From assembly GCA_031280955.1 (NCBI GenBank), contig JAITGA010000030.1:62001-126000 (forward strand): a stretch of DNA of 64,000 nucleotides, in the 5' to 3' direction. Position 1 is the stretch's first letter, and each line of letters opens with the position of its first letter. Source of the stretch: Lachnospiraceae bacterium (GTDB lineage Bacteria; Bacillota; Clostridia; Lachnospirales; Lachnospiraceae). A program made the position numbers and the translations under genes. Below are positions 9,178 to 19,109 of the stretch, in pieces. Below the pieces are notes generated by a model. That model was not told the origin of the DNA, searched no databases, and saw only the letters and a list, made by a program, of their open reading frames with translations.

Positions 9178-11484
9178 ATGGAAGATGAAGGAAATATTAG
9201 CAGGGAAGTAGTCATTGATGATGGCCGTATCGGTGAAATCACGGAATCCCAGAGTCCCGAGACACTTTATCAGGGTTTGCTTTCCCGCATCCTCAAATAT
9301 CACCCCTCATCGAATCTCAGCCTGATAGAAAAAGCATATAAGTTCGCAAACGAAGCTCACCGAGACCAATTTCGCAAGTCAGGTGAGCCTTATATAATCC
9401 ATCCCCTTTATGTTGCCAATATCCTTGCCGACATGGAATCGGACAAGGAAAGTATCGCTGCCGGACTTTTGCATGATGTGGTCGAGGACACCGAGCTGAC
9501 TGCCGAGGATATCCGCAAGGAGTTTGGTGATGAGGTGGCAGTCATTGTTGAGGGACTTACGAATCTCAGTAATATCATGCTCCCACCCGGTCAAACCTAC
9601 GACAAAAAGACTGATCGAATGGAGATGCAAGCGGAAAATCTCCGCAAGATGTTTTTGGCGATGGCAAATGATATCCGTGTTATTTTGATCAAACTGGTAG
9701 ACAGGCTTCACAATATGCGTACCTTGGAACATCAGTCACCGGAGAGTCAATTGCGGACAGCAAGGGAAACTCTGGAGATATATGCGCCGATTGCTGAACG
9801 ACTGGGAATATCGAAAATCAAGGTTGAGCTTGACGATTTGGCTCTCAAATATCTTGAACCCGAGGCTTACCATGACCTAGTGGACAAAATAAAAGATCGC
9901 CGCAGTGTCCGGGAACAGCATATCCAAACTGTCGTTGCCGAGATATCAGCCCACATCAATGAAGCCAACATCAAGGCAATCATAGATGGGCGCGTCAAAC
10001 ACTTCCTCAGTATATACAAGAAAATGGTGACACAGGGAAAGAGCATTGATCAGCTCTATGATTTGTTTGCCGTCCGTATCGTCGTTGATACGGTTTCCGA
10101 CTGCTATACTACCCTGGGTGTCATCCATGACCTCTACCGTCCGATGCCGGGACGTTTCAAGGATTACATCGCCATGCCCAAGCTGAATGCCTATCGTGCC
10201 CTTCATACCACCTTAATCGGGGTCGGCGGTCAACCCTTGGAAGTACAGATCCGTACCCACGAAATGCACAAGGAAGCCGAGTATGGGATTACTGCTCATT
10301 GGAAGTATAAAGTGACTACCGAGGGAAAACACACCGATGCGGCGGAAGAGGAGAAGCTCCAATGGCTGAGGCAGATACTGGAATGGCAGCAGGAGATGTC
10401 CGATAACAAGGACTTCATGTCCTCGCTAAGGAGTGACCTCGATATTTTTTCCGATACCGTCTATTGCTTTACTCCGGCAGGTGATGTCAAAAACTTGCCG
10501 GCAGGCTCGACACCGATTGATTTTGCTTACTCTGTCCATAGCGAAGTCGGGAACAAAATGATTGGGGCAAGGGTGGATGGCAAAATCGTGACCAATGATT
10601 ATCTGATTCAGACCGGCGACCGCATTGAAATCATGACTTCCAAAAATTCCAAAGGCCCTAGCCGTGATTGGTTAAATATCGTCAAAACCACCCAAGCGAA
10701 GAACAAAATCCAGCAATGGTTTCGGAGTGAGTATAAAGTCGAAAACATCATCAAGGGCAAAGACCTTATCACCCAATATTGCAAGGTACGTGGAGTCAGT
10801 CTGACGGAGCTGATGAAGCCTGAGTTTACCGATATTATCATCAAAAAGTACGGTTTTCGTGATTGGGATTCGGTACTGGCGGCAGTAGGTCACGGCGGGA
10901 TGAGTGAGGGGCAGATAATCAACAAGTTGATTGATGCCGGTACTAAGGCAGTCATCGAAACTGACGAAGAGACAGCCAGAAAAATCAATGAAAGCACTAT
11001 TTCTCACAAAACAGAGCAAATTCGCGGACACAGCGAGGTAATTGTTAAGGGTGCTGATGATATCGCCGTCCGTTTTGCCAAATGCTGTTCACCGCTTCCG
11101 GGTGATGAAATCATCGGCTTCGTGACTAGGGGGCGGGGAGTGTCGATACACCGTACTGATTGTGCTAATGTCTGGAATGTGCCTGAGCCTGAGCGGGAGC
11201 GGATGATTGAAGCTTCGTGGCAGCGCAGCAATGAAGAGGTCAGTGGTGACAGCTACCTTGCCGAAGTCAAAATCTATGCTGATAACCGCAGCGGCTTGTT
11301 GGCTGATATTACTCGACTGATGGCGGAGAAAAAAATCAATATCGCCTCGGTCAATACCCGTGTCAACAAGCAAAATATGGGTATTATTGATATGGCGTTT
11401 GAAGTCAAAAGCCGTGAAGAAATGACGGCAGTAATTACAATGGCAAAAAAGATTGATAATGTAATTGACATTGAGAGGATATAG
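9178..11484 (+). CDS. rel: bifunctional (p)ppGpp synthetase/hydrolase (RelA/SpoT homologue)
   Basis: A 768-residue long RSH protein that makes and degrades the starvation alarmone (p)ppGpp. In order: an acidic N-terminal extension of about 30 residues, an HD hydrolase domain with HDVVED at 99-104, a synthetase domain with the RFKDYIAMPK motif of bifunctional enzymes and YRALHTT, a TGS domain (DIFSDTVYCFTPAGDVKNLP), a conserved-cysteine region (RFAKCCSPLPGDEI) and a C-terminal ACT domain. Intact HD and RxKD motifs point to both activities. The start codon has only a weak GGGG upstream, so the exact N-terminus is uncertain. An MBL-fold gene follows 12 bases later. Confidence 0.97.
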   Translation: MEDEGNISREVVIDDGRIGEITESQSPETLYQGLLSRILKYHPSSNLSLIEKAYKFANEAHRDQFRKSGEPYIIHPLYVANILADMESDKESIAAGLLHDVVEDTELTAEDIRKEFGDEVAVIVEGLTNLSNIMLPPGQTYDKKTDRMEMQAENLRKMFLAMANDIRVILIKLVDRLHNMRTLEHQSPESQLRTARETLEIYAPIAERLGISKIKVELDDLALKYLEPEAYHDLVDKIKDRRSVREQHIQTVVAEISAHINEANIKAIIDGRVKHFLSIYKKMVTQGKSIDQLYDLFAVRIVVDTVSDCYTTLGVIHDLYRPMPGRFKDYIAMPKLNAYRALHTTLIGVGGQPLEVQIRTHEMHKEAEYGITAHWKYKVTTEGKHTDAAEEEKLQWLRQILEWQQEMSDNKDFMSSLRSDLDIFSDTVYCFTPAGDVKNLPAGSTPIDFAYSVHSEVGNKMIGARVDGKIVTNDYLIQTGDRIEIMTSKNSKGPSRDWLNIVKTTQAKNKIQQWFRSEYKVENIIKGKDLITQYCKVRGVSLTELMKPEFTDIIIKKYGFRDWDSVLAAVGHGGMSEGQIINKLIDAGTKAVIETDEETARKINESTISHKTEQIRGHSEVIVKGADDIAVRFAKCCSPLPGDEIIGFVTRGRGVSIHRTDCANVWNVPEPERERMIEASWQRSNEEVSGDSYLAEVKIYADNRSGLLADITRLMAEKKINIASVNTRVNKQNMGIIDMAFEVKSREEMTAVITMAKKIDNVIDIERI

Positions 11485-11496
11485 AAAGGGTAAAGA

Positions 11497-12153
11497 ATGA
11501 ATGAAGTGAATATTGGTAGGATAGTCTTGGGGATGACCCAAACTAATTGTTATTATCTGCATAGCATCGGCGGCAGAGGCAAGGATAGGGAGATAAATGA
11601 AAGTGATGCTATCGTCTTCGACCCCGCCGACCGTGGCAAGGAGATATATGATTTGCTGATGGGAAAGGGCTTGCGAGTGGCGGCTATTTTGCTAACTCAT
11701 GGACATTTTGACCATATCGGCGGTGTCAATGAACTGCGTGAGCTTTCAGGAGCAAAGGTATATGCCGCCAAGGAAGAGGAAAAGCTTTGCGCCGATGCCG
11801 CTCTCAATATTTCCGCCGAAATAGGTATACCCATCACCATCAGCATTGACAATTTCTTAAGCGATGGTGAGGAACACACGAGTGCCGGGATGACATTTCG
11901 GGTAATTGCCACTCCGGGACACACTCCGGGCGGGCTTTGTTTTTACTTCCCTGAGGGACAGCTTTTGATTAGCGGTGATACCCTGTTCAAAGAATCAGTA
12001 GGACGGACGGATTTCCCCGGTGGCAGTATGAAAACACTTATAAACTCGATACGCAAGCAACTCTTCATCTTGCCCGATGATACGAGGGTTTTCTCAGGTC
12101 ACGGCGAAGCAACGACTATCGGCGATGAAAAGAAGAACAATCCTTTTGTGTAA
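11497..12153 (+). CDS. metallo-beta-lactamase-fold hydrolase (glyoxalase II-like)
   Basis: A 218-residue zinc hydrolase. The metal ligands are visible in order: LTHGHFDHIGG near residue 67 (HxHxDH), TPGHTPGG near 145, SGDTLF near 165 and FSGHGEATT near 205. It starts with the usual hydrophobic strand and TQTNCYYL. This is the short class of Firmicutes MBL proteins that sits next to rel, with a thioesterase-like or unknown substrate. It is probably co-transcribed with rel, 12 bases apart. The enzyme class is secure but the substrate is not known. Confidence 0.9.
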   Translation: MNEVNIGRIVLGMTQTNCYYLHSIGGRGKDREINESDAIVFDPADRGKEIYDLLMGKGLRVAAILLTHGHFDHIGGVNELRELSGAKVYAAKEEEKLCADAALNISAEIGIPITISIDNFLSDGEEHTSAGMTFRVIATPGHTPGGLCFYFPEGQLLISGDTLFKESVGRTDFPGGSMKTLINSIRKQLFILPDDTRVFSGHGEATTIGDEKKNNPFV

Positions 12154-12216
12154 AGATGGGTTAGTATCTTTTGATTTTGGGGAGTTCACACTAACAATGA
12201 AGCCGGAGTAAAGCAA

Positions 12217-13722
12217 ATGCTGGTTGTCAGCACCAACAAAAATGACTTCGAGTATGACATTCATTCACTGGTCAAAGCCTTTTATCCCGGGGTAAAGGTC
12301 AAGGTTTTGACACCTGCCGCTGAGTCCGATATCAGTTCTACCCTTGGTTTACCCGATTTGATTATCAACTTTTTTGATGAGCGGATTTTGCTCATGCTTT
12401 ATGCCGATGGCGAATGTTTGGCTGCCGGAATTGACATTCATCAACAAATGAGTCGCCTTGAAGAGAAAAATGCCCTCAAACAGCTGATTTATCATCTGCT
12501 TTCTGCTCATACGGAAACTGTCCTGCCATGGGGGGCATTGACTGGCATCCGTCCCGTCAAAATCCCGGCGACAATGCTGGCAAGGGGTTGTTCCGATGAT
12601 GAAATCATCAAGGTGATGCAGGCAGATTATCTATGCAGCAGTGAGAAGTCAAAGTTGGCTCTGGAAATAGCCCACCGTGAGCGGGAGATACTGACGGCGA
12701 TAGATTATCGGGGTGGGTATAGCCTTTATGTTTCTATCCCTTTTTGTCCCAGCACTTGTCATTATTGCTCTTTTACCTCATATCCCATCGCGAAGTGGCA
12801 GCGATATGTCGGCGAATACCTGACGGCTCTTTTTCGTGAGCTTACGGTGGTACGAGAGGTTTGGCAAGGGAAATGCCCGACTACCATCTATATAGGCGGG
12901 GGGACTCCCACCACCCTGACAGCAGCAGATTTGGAACGATTGCTTGCCGAGTTAGCGATGAGCTTTGATTTGTCGAAAGTAAACGAGTTTTGCGTTGAAG
13001 CCGGTCGCCCTGACAGCATTGATGAGGACAAATTGGCGGTACTCATGCGTTACGGTGTCAGTCGCATTTCTATCAATCCTCAGTCGATGAATGACGAGAC
13101 GCTCAAATTGATTGGGCGTGGTCATACCGCTTTGCAGGTTAGGGAAAAATTCCATCTTGCACGGGAAATGGGGTTTGATAATATCAACATGGATTTGATT
13201 TTTGGTTTGCCCGGTGAAAATGCCGCTGATGTAAAAATCACCCTCGATGCCATCAGCGAGCTTCAACCCGATAGTATGACCGTCCATGCTTTGGCAATTA
13301 AGAGGGCGGCTAAATTGACCGAGTCGGTCAATGAAAACCATATCGAAGCCGAGATAATGAAAATGGGAGAGCTTACTGCCGCCGCAATGGGGATGTATCC
13401 GTATTATTTATATCGGCAGAAGAACATTAGTGGCAACTTTGAAAATGTCGGTTATGCCAAACCGCAGCACTATGGAATCTATAATATCTTGATGATGGAA
13501 GAAGTCCAGGCGATTGCCGCCATCGGTGCGGGAGGGGTAAGTAAACGTCTTTTCTCCGCAGGAGATGGGAATGTTTCATCAGGAGATGAGTATGTTTCAT
13601 CTCTTCTCCCTGCTCCCTTACCCCCGAAAGCAGTTCGCCGGGACAATGTCAAAGAGGTTGATCTTTATATCGCCAGAATTGATGAGATGTTGGAACGTAA
13701 GCGGGAGTTATTTGCGAGGTGA
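12217..13722 (+). CDS. hemZ: HemZ-type coproporphyrinogen III dehydrogenase-like radical SAM protein
   Basis: A 501-residue protein with an N-terminal HemZ extension (about 160 residues, including WGALTGIRPVK) followed by a radical SAM core with the cluster motif CPSTCHYCSF near residue 176, IYIGGGTPTTL, and the HemN-like YYLYRQKN segment. HemZ/HemN-like enzymes act in anaerobic haem synthesis, but many homologues are haem chaperones or have other roles, and no other haem gene is in the window. Two features are odd. A TTGACCGAGTCGGTCAA palindrome lies in a variable loop (13315-13331). Near the C-terminus a 21-bp tandem duplication (13561-13602) adds DGNVSSGDEYVS. It is convergent with the kinase gene. 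Confidence 0.88.
   Translation: MLVVSTNKNDFEYDIHSLVKAFYPGVKVKVLTPAAESDISSTLGLPDLIINFFDERILLMLYADGECLAAGIDIHQQMSRLEEKNALKQLIYHLLSAHTETVLPWGALTGIRPVKIPATMLARGCSDDEIIKVMQADYLCSSEKSKLALEIAHREREILTAIDYRGGYSLYVSIPFCPSTCHYCSFTSYPIAKWQRYVGEYLTALFRELTVVREVWQGKCPTTIYIGGGTPTTLTAADLERLLAELAMSFDLSKVNEFCVEAGRPDSIDEDKLAVLMRYGVSRISINPQSMNDETLKLIGRGHTALQVREKFHLAREMGFDNINMDLIFGLPGENAADVKITLDAISELQPDSMTVHALAIKRAAKLTESVNENHIEAEIMKMGELTAAAMGMYPYYLYRQKNISGNFENVGYAKPQHYGIYNILMMEEVQAIAAIGAGGVSKRLFSAGDGNVSSGDEYVSSLLPAPLPPKAVRRDNVKEVDLYIARIDEMLERKRELFAR
13315..13331. repeat. perfect copy of the TTGACCGAnTCGGTCAA palindrome (inside hemZ)
   Basis: TTGACCGAGTCGGTCAA is a fully palindromic 17-mer around a central G. It is read in frame as L-T-E-S-V-N in a variable region of HemZ and is followed by TGAA, as in three other copies. 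Confidence 0.7.
13561..13602. repeat. 21-bp tandem duplication inside hemZ
   Basis: GGAGATGGGAATGTTTCATC is followed at once by a copy with two substitutions starting at 13582. It is in frame and encodes seven residues twice. Confidence 0.85.
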
Positions 13723-13740
13723 ACCTATCATCGCAGAGGC

Positions 13741-16695
13741 TCATTGATGTTTTTGTTTTAATTCCGCAAGCAATACCGCCGCCGCTTTGAAATCATAGTC
13801 CTCAATCTTTTGTACCAGTTCATCGGTATCGGGTATGGTACGGATATCATCGAGAAGCTCTAGGCAGGCAGGATTCATGCTTTCCAACAAAAGCTCTAGT
13901 TCTTTTAGAAATACCTCGATCTCACCATCAGCCCATGACTTTTCCTTCGCTTCTACCTCTTCCTTGGTAACAAGGGGAAGCAGTTCATCAAGGACTGACT
14001 TTAACTCTGTTTCCAGTCGCATTAAATCATCGTCACTAATCGGAGTATCATCATTTCTCAACAAACCCTCGACTAGGGTAGCGGCTTCCCGGAGCTTCGG
14101 TTTGCCAATCAATCCGGCGTTCCCTTTCAAGGTATGCGCCAGACGGTGGGCGTGTTTTCTATCACCGCTATTGATGGCAGCGACTATCTCTTGATAGCTA
14201 TTTTGGTTACGGTTTATGAAGCTTTGACAAAGATTCGTCTGGAAATCCTTGTCCTCCTCATTTTCACCAATGAAACCGCCGCTAACCGGATTCAGGTATT
14301 TCAGCAATATCCGCCACAGTTCCTGGGTTGTAAAAGGTTTACCCAGACATTCAGGCATTCCGTGAAGTTTATATTTTTCCAGTTCACTGGTCATTACATT
14401 TGCCGTCATTGCCACAATCGGTGTCCCGGTTTTCATCGCCAGTATATGTGCCGCCGCTTCCATCCCGTCCATTACCGGCATGAACATGTCCATCAAGATC
14501 ATATCATACGGCTTTTCACCCTTTAGAAGCCGTTCCTGTACCATTTCCACTCCCAGTTTGCCATTATCCGCCAACTCCGTCCTGATTCCTACCTTGGTCA
14601 GGTGTTCGCAGACGACCTCTTGATTCATGGGATTATCGTCACAAACCAAAACCAGACTGTCAAAATGCGGTCTTTCGGGGATAACGGCTTCATTACTGTC
14701 TTCGGTATCTAAATCGGCATCAGTAAATGCAAGTGTAATCTCAAAACTGAAGGTACTGCCCACTCCGGGAGTACTTTTTGCCATCAGCTTTCCGCCCATC
14801 AGCTCAACGATGTTTTTGGTAATCGAAAGCCCCAGTCCCGTCCCGCCATAACTGCGGGTTGTCCCCGAATCAGCTTGGACGAACGGCTCAAATACTTTTT
14901 CTATCTGTGCTGTAGTCATGCCGATACCACTATCACTTACCTCAAAAAGCATCGTCACGTTGCTTTCGTTTATCTCTTTTATCGTCGCCGCAAATATGAT
15001 TTTGCCTGCTTCGGTAAACTTTACCGCATTTGACAAAAGATTCATCAGCACTTGATATAGTCTAATACGATCGCCGATTAACATTTTCCCCGGTGGTATT
15101 TCGGCATAAACATTGAGTTCAAGTCCTTTTTCCCTGACCGTCGGCAGGGCAATGGACTGACAACGGGCAAACACATCCTGGAGGTTGAACGGCGCATATC
15201 GCAGTTCCATTTTGCCCGCTTCGATTTTGGAAATATCGAGAATATCATTGATGATTCGCAAAAGCCAATCAGTACTGTGGTTGATTTTGGTCAGATAATC
15301 CTTGATTTCGGGGACGGTGTCGCTATCGAGGGCGAGTTCGGAGAAGCCGATGATACTGTTCATCGGTGTCCGGATTTCATGGCTCATCGTTGCCAAAAAC
15401 TCAGATTTGGCACTATTGGCAAGTTCAGCTGTTTCCCATGCGTCTTTGAGGGTAAGGGTCATGTTGATTAGATGTTTCCAAACCTTTTGTGTCGCCCGCG
15501 CCAACTCGCCGATTTCATCATTGCGGTTTATTCCGTATATCATGTTTTCATCGCGATCAGAAACGGAAACGCTCTGGGTGAATTGCGCCAGCGGTCTAAA
15601 GACCAAACGCCGAATCAAGACCGAACTCGCTATTATGTATAGAAGAAACGCCACCGCCAAGGCACTTATTAGCGGCAGGACACTGGTAATGTTGAAAAGG
15701 GCACTCGAATTATAGAAAGTGACGGTCATCCAGTTGGTGTTGGGGATGGGAGCAATCGACAAATAACGGTAATCGCCGCTGCTTAGCTTGATTACCTCGG
15801 GTATGGTACGCCCATAAAAGATGGTAGGACTTCTTTGGTGCTGATTGATGGCAGCGATAAACTCATCGTCGGAGTTGATGGTCAGGATATGGTTTTCCTC
15901 CCAAAAAGTAGAATAATCCACGCTCAGCAAAACCGGCTCTGTTACTGTACTGTCCATTTGGATGATACCCCTTTGATCTATGACAAATCCCCGCACCCGG
16001 TCACTGTCATAAAGCTCGAACATACTGTTGAAAATATCATCATATTGCACCGCCGCACAGAGGATACCAACGGCTTTGCCGTCCTTCATGACCTTGTGGT
16101 TAATCCATAAACGGCGGGTATTGGTGAATTTGCATATTTCTGTGTTCAAAGTGAAATCAAAGGCAGAACTGATAGTGTTGAAAAACCATTGATTGTAAGG
16201 AATATTGCGGTCGAGAATATTGGGGGGACTGTCAGGGTCATCTTCATCTACCTTGAGCGGGGCAAAATTCGCAAGTTCGGTATCATATTCAATCAGGTAC
16301 TCATGCATCGAAGAGGTAATGGCAAAATGCGAACTGCCGATTTGCAACATTTCCACATAAAGAACCAACTCTTGGTATGCTGCCGCCTTTTTTTCGGGAT
16401 TACCTTCATCGGCGAACCACTCGATGATACTCTCTGATTGCGAGATATGCTGTACCAGCGACAGTTCCTCATTGAGGTGGGAACTGAAAATATTGACAGA
16501 ATCCATGGTATAGAAGCGCACATATTCATCAGAAGCAGTATCGACCAAATTATTGATCAAAAACCCGCTTACGGTGGTGGTAACGGTCAAAATCAAAATG
16601 ATAAGGGAAATATTGATAAGCCGAAACCGCGCGGCAAGCTTGCTTCTTCCGCCTTTATATTCGCTAATTATTTCTGTTTTTGTCTCTTTAATCAT
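13741..16695 (-). CDS. hybrid sensor histidine kinase with extracellular sensor, receiver and HPt domains
   Basis: A 984-residue membrane kinase. Membrane segment 1 is at about residues 25-48, an extracellular Cache-like region spans 50-335, segment 2 is at about 336-360, followed by HAMP, HisKA with SHEIRTPMN (phosphoacceptor His439), HATPase with [11 protein letters not shown] and GGTGLGLSI, a receiver domain with DD at 686-687, Asp736 and Lys786, and an HPt domain with AHTLKGNAG (His854). All phosphorelay residues are intact. No DNA-binding output domain or separate response regulator is encoded nearby, so the partner must be elsewhere. It lies 25 bases after an osmoprotectant-type binding lipoprotein on the same strand, which may feed the sensor domain. 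Confidence 0.95.
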   Translation of the reverse strand: MIKETKTEIISEYKGGRSKLAARFRLINISLIILILTVTTTVSGFLINNLVDTASDEYVRFYTMDSVNIFSSHLNEELSLVQHISQSESIIEWFADEGNPEKKAAAYQELVLYVEMLQIGSSHFAITSSMHEYLIEYDTELANFAPLKVDEDDPDSPPNILDRNIPYNQWFFNTISSAFDFTLNTEICKFTNTRRLWINHKVMKDGKAVGILCAAVQYDDIFNSMFELYDSDRVRGFVIDQRGIIQMDSTVTEPVLLSVDYSTFWEENHILTINSDDEFIAAINQHQRSPTIFYGRTIPEVIKLSSGDYRYLSIAPIPNTNWMTVTFYNSSALFNITSVLPLISALAVAFLLYIIASSVLIRRLVFRPLAQFTQSVSVSDRDENMIYGINRNDEIGELARATQKVWKHLINMTLTLKDAWETAELANSAKSEFLATMSHEIRTPMNSIIGFSELALDSDTVPEIKDYLTKINHSTDWLLRIINDILDISKIEAGKMELRYAPFNLQDVFARCQSIALPTVREKGLELNVYAEIPPGKMLIGDRIRLYQVLMNLLSNAVKFTEAGKIIFAATIKEINESNVTMLFEVSDSGIGMTTAQIEKVFEPFVQADSGTTRSYGGTGLGLSITKNIVELMGGKLMAKSTPGVGSTFSFEITLAFTDADLDTEDSNEAVIPERPHFDSLVLVCDDNPMNQEVVCEHLTKVGIRTELADNGKLGVEMVQERLLKGEKPYDMILMDMFMPVMDGMEAAAHILAMKTGTPIVAMTANVMTSELEKYKLHGMPECLGKPFTTQELWRILLKYLNPVSGGFIGENEEDKDFQTNLCQSFINRNQNSYQEIVAAINSGDRKHAHRLAHTLKGNAGLIGKPKLREAATLVEGLLRNDDTPISDDDLMRLETELKSVLDELLPLVTKEEVEAKEKSWADGEIEVFLKELELLLESMNPACLELLDDIRTIPDTDELVQKIEDYDFKAAAVLLAELKQKHQ

Positions 16696-16720
16696 AAAGT
16701 ATCATCCTGTAAAAGGGCAA

Positions 16721-17602
16721 CTATTTGATTAAACCATTTGTCCGTAAAAAGTCCTCGGCAACGCTTTTGGGTGATTCACCGCTGATGTCCACACGGTAGT
16801 TGAGATCACGCATTACGGCATCATCTAAAAGATTGGTCAACACGCAAATGACCTCCAGCAACTCGGGGTGTTTTTGCACGGCATCATCACGAATAATGAT
16901 TATTCCCTCGTAAGCGGGAAAAAATGTCTTGTCATCCTCCAGTACCACGAGATTATATTCTGATAACATACCATCGGTAGCGTAAACCTCCAACACTTGA
17001 ATCTTGTCATTGATGAGGTCTTGATAACGTGTCTGAGTTTCTACCACTACTTCATCACTAAAGACCATGTCATATGTCAATTTCAAATTGGGAACGCCGT
17101 CATAGCGGTTGAGGAACTCAACGAAGCCGCCGAAGACCAGATCTGATGAAACCTTTGCCAAATCAGAAATACTGTTGAGGTCGTATGTGGCGGCAGTATC
17201 AGCTCGTACTGCCAGGGCGTAGGTATTGTTGAAACCAAGCGGACAAAGTGCCCGCAAGCTGTATCTTTCCATCAGTTCTCTTTCGACGATTTCAAATACC
17301 TCTTGGGGGTTTTTGACATCGGAATAGCGAAAGTAACTCCCGTACACAGTCCCTGTATACTCGACATATAGATCAACAGCCCCGGTGCGGGTAGCGGCAA
17401 AAAGTACGTCAGACGACAAATCACTCTTGTATGTAACCGCCAATTTGGTATTGGATTCAATCAGCAGGGTCAGCATATTTCCCAATATATACTGTTCGGT
17501 AAAGTCTTTGGAACCGACGATGACAGTATCTTTTTCGCTATTGCAGCCCGCAAGTAAACCCAAACTAAGTATCAGTACCACGAACAGAGATAGTCTTTTC
17601 AT
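16721..17602 (-). CDS. osmoprotectant/glycine betaine-type ABC substrate-binding lipoprotein
   Basis: A 293-residue type 2 periplasmic-binding-fold protein. It has a lipoprotein signal (MKRLSLFVVLILSLGLLAGC, Cys20) and the OpuC/ProX signature VGSKDFTEQYILGNM followed by DLYVEYTGT. The family delivers quaternary amines to OpuC-type transporters, but no permease or ATPase gene is in the neighbourhood. The gene instead leads a two-gene operon with the hybrid kinase. A promoter and an AAGAGG Shine-Dalgarno are visible. The likely role is ligand sensing for the kinase, which is inference from context. Confidence 0.92.
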   Translation of the reverse strand: MKRLSLFVVLILSLGLLAGCNSEKDTVIVGSKDFTEQYILGNMLTLLIESNTKLAVTYKSDLSSDVLFAATRTGAVDLYVEYTGTVYGSYFRYSDVKNPQEVFEIVERELMERYSLRALCPLGFNNTYALAVRADTAATYDLNSISDLAKVSSDLVFGGFVEFLNRYDGVPNLKLTYDMVFSDEVVVETQTRYQDLINDKIQVLEVYATDGMLSEYNLVVLEDDKTFFPAYEGIIIIRDDAVQKHPELLEVICVLTNLLDDAVMRDLNYRVDISGESPKSVAEDFLRTNGLIK

Positions 17603-17670
17603 ATTAAGCCTCTTTTATTATTCCAACCAAAAACACAAAAGCACACTAACGCTGCTTTCCCCCTGTCCTT

Positions 17671-17699
17671 ATTATAACAGATTGGGGTGGGGAGTTCAA
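17671..17699 (-). promoter_or_regulatory. promoter of the binding protein-kinase operon
   Basis: On the minus strand, TTGAAC (17694-17699), 17 bases, and TATAAT (17671-17676). It faces away from the AAAACTTRC array and larA. Confidence 0.8.
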
Positions 17700-17712
17700 T
17701 CCGGTTTTACAT

Positions 17713-17795
17713 AAAACTTACGCAAAACTTACCCAGCTTACCCAAACTTGCACAAAACTTGCAGCAATTTTTGTGCAATCTTGAACAAAACTTGC
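17713..17795 (+). repeat. array of AAAACTT(A/G)C boxes between divergent genes
   Basis: Boxes lie at 17713-17721, 17724-17732, 17743-17751 (CAAACTTGC), 17754-17762 and 17787-17795, with a weaker CCAGCTTAC at about 17734. Distances are close to multiples of 10-11 bases, so all lie on one face of the helix. This suggests a multi-site operator for the divergent kinase operon or for larA. Confidence 0.6.
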
Positions 17796-17818
17796 TACTA
17801 TAGCTGTTTTACGATAAA

Positions 17819-19021
17819 ATGAGTCTTCAGATGAAAAACACACACAAAGAAAAAATCCGTGCCGCCTTAGCGCAGCATCCTCATCGAAAAGTCCTGCTCA
17901 TTACGCCTGATGCCACTCGCAGTCATTCATATGCAGGGGAGATTACCCGCTTTCTGTGGGAGATGCTAAAAGGTAAAAGTGAGGTGGTAGTCATGCCTGC
18001 CCTCGGGACGCACAAACCGATGACTGAGAGGGAGTGTAAAGCGTTTCTCGGTGTTCCCTATCATCTCATTCGTCATCACGACTGGCGCAGGGACGTGGAG
18101 CAAATCGGGGAAATCCCCGTTGATTTTTTTGTGAATGAATGCTATAAACTAACGGAACATGGTTTTTTCAATAAACCGTTATCTGTCGAGGTCAATCGTG
18201 AGTTGCTTGACCCGTCATATGATCTCATCATTTCAATAGGACAAGTCGTTCCCCATGAAGTTGCGGGAATGGCGAATTACTCCAAAAACATTTTCGTCGG
18301 TGTCGGCGGCAGTCACATGATTCATGGTTCGCATATTCTGGGGGCATTGTCTGATATTGAAAAAACAATGGGACGGATTGATACTCCGGTACGGCGGCTC
18401 TTTGATTATGCAGAAACTCACTTTGCCCCTCGGCTTCCACTGCTATATATAATGACTGTCACTTCGCAAACGAAAAGCGGGACAGTACTGGAGGACTTGT
18501 TCATCGGGCGGGAACGGGAGGTGTTCACCGAGGCAGCACGGCTCAGTCAACAAAGGAATATTACTTATCTGGATAAACCCTTACATCGCTGTATCGTGAA
18601 CCTCGCCGCCGATGAGTATAAGAGTACTTGGCTAGGCAACAAAGCCATCTATCGTACCCGCATGGCGATGGCTGATGGCGGTGAGATTATCATCATCGCT
18701 CCCGGGATAGAGCGTTTTGGCGAGGATGAAGTGATAGACAAGTTGATTCGCCGCCATGGTTATAGCGGGCGGGAAAAGATAATCGAACTGGTGACGAAGT
18801 ACGGGCAAATGCGAGAAAACCTTGCCGCTGCCGCTCACTTGATTCATGGCAGCAGTGAGGGGCGTTTTACGGTGATTTATGCCACTTCCCATCTGAGTCG
18901 TGCAGAAATTGAAGCTGTAGGCTTCCGCCATATGTCCATCGCCGAGGCCCGACGACTGGAAGGCGACCTCACAATTGACAATCCTGCCGCCGGGCTTTGG
19001 GTGTGCGGGCAAATGCTTTAA
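17819..19021 (+). CDS. LarA-family (nickel-pincer lactate racemase-like) protein
   Basis: A 400-residue member of the LarA/DUF2088 family, whose founder racemises lactate using a nickel-pincer nucleotide. Key residues can be placed by spacing: the ALGTHKPM histidine (His65), then VPHEVAG with His146, Lys156 ten residues later and His172 twenty-six residues after His146, matching the His/Lys/His pattern that binds and ligates the cofactor. The cofactor genes larB, larC and larE are not in the window, and the family covers several 2-hydroxyacid substrates, so the exact reaction is open. The ATG has no clear Shine-Dalgarno and a second ATG lies four codons in. It is divergent from the binding-protein gene. 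Confidence 0.9.
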   Translation: MSLQMKNTHKEKIRAALAQHPHRKVLLITPDATRSHSYAGEITRFLWEMLKGKSEVVVMPALGTHKPMTERECKAFLGVPYHLIRHHDWRRDVEQIGEIPVDFFVNECYKLTEHGFFNKPLSVEVNRELLDPSYDLIISIGQVVPHEVAGMANYSKNIFVGVGGSHMIHGSHILGALSDIEKTMGRIDTPVRRLFDYAETHFAPRLPLLYIMTVTSQTKSGTVLEDLFIGREREVFTEAARLSQQRNITYLDKPLHRCIVNLAADEYKSTWLGNKAIYRTRMAMADGGEIIIIAPGIERFGEDEVIDKLIRRHGYSGREKIIELVTKYGQMRENLAAAAHLIHGSSEGRFTVIYATSHLSRAEIEAVGFRHMSIAEARRLEGDLTIDNPAAGLWVCGQML

Positions 19022-19074
19022 TTATAGGAAACATACAAGTAAAATTTACTCATGCGTAAAATCCAATTTAATGA

Positions 19075-19080
19075 TATAAT
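19075..19080 (+). promoter_or_regulatory. -10 element before the SCIFF gene
   Basis: TATAAT lies 30 bases before the GTG start. No convincing -35 is found at 16-18 bases upstream. Confidence 0.4.
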
Positions 19081-19109
19081 AAGACTGGAATTAAAGGAAG
19101 GAGCAAAAA

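Noticed and set aside
8958-9242. Minus-strand frame of 94 codons with a repeated STEKYANGMSY peptide
   Set aside because: It is produced by the 33-bp tandem repeat and overlaps the rel start; no Shine-Dalgarno, promoter or family resemblance.
12154-12216. Possible small RNA or promoter between the MBL gene and hemZ
   Set aside because: Only 63 bases with no stem or promoter of note; probably one operon with rel.
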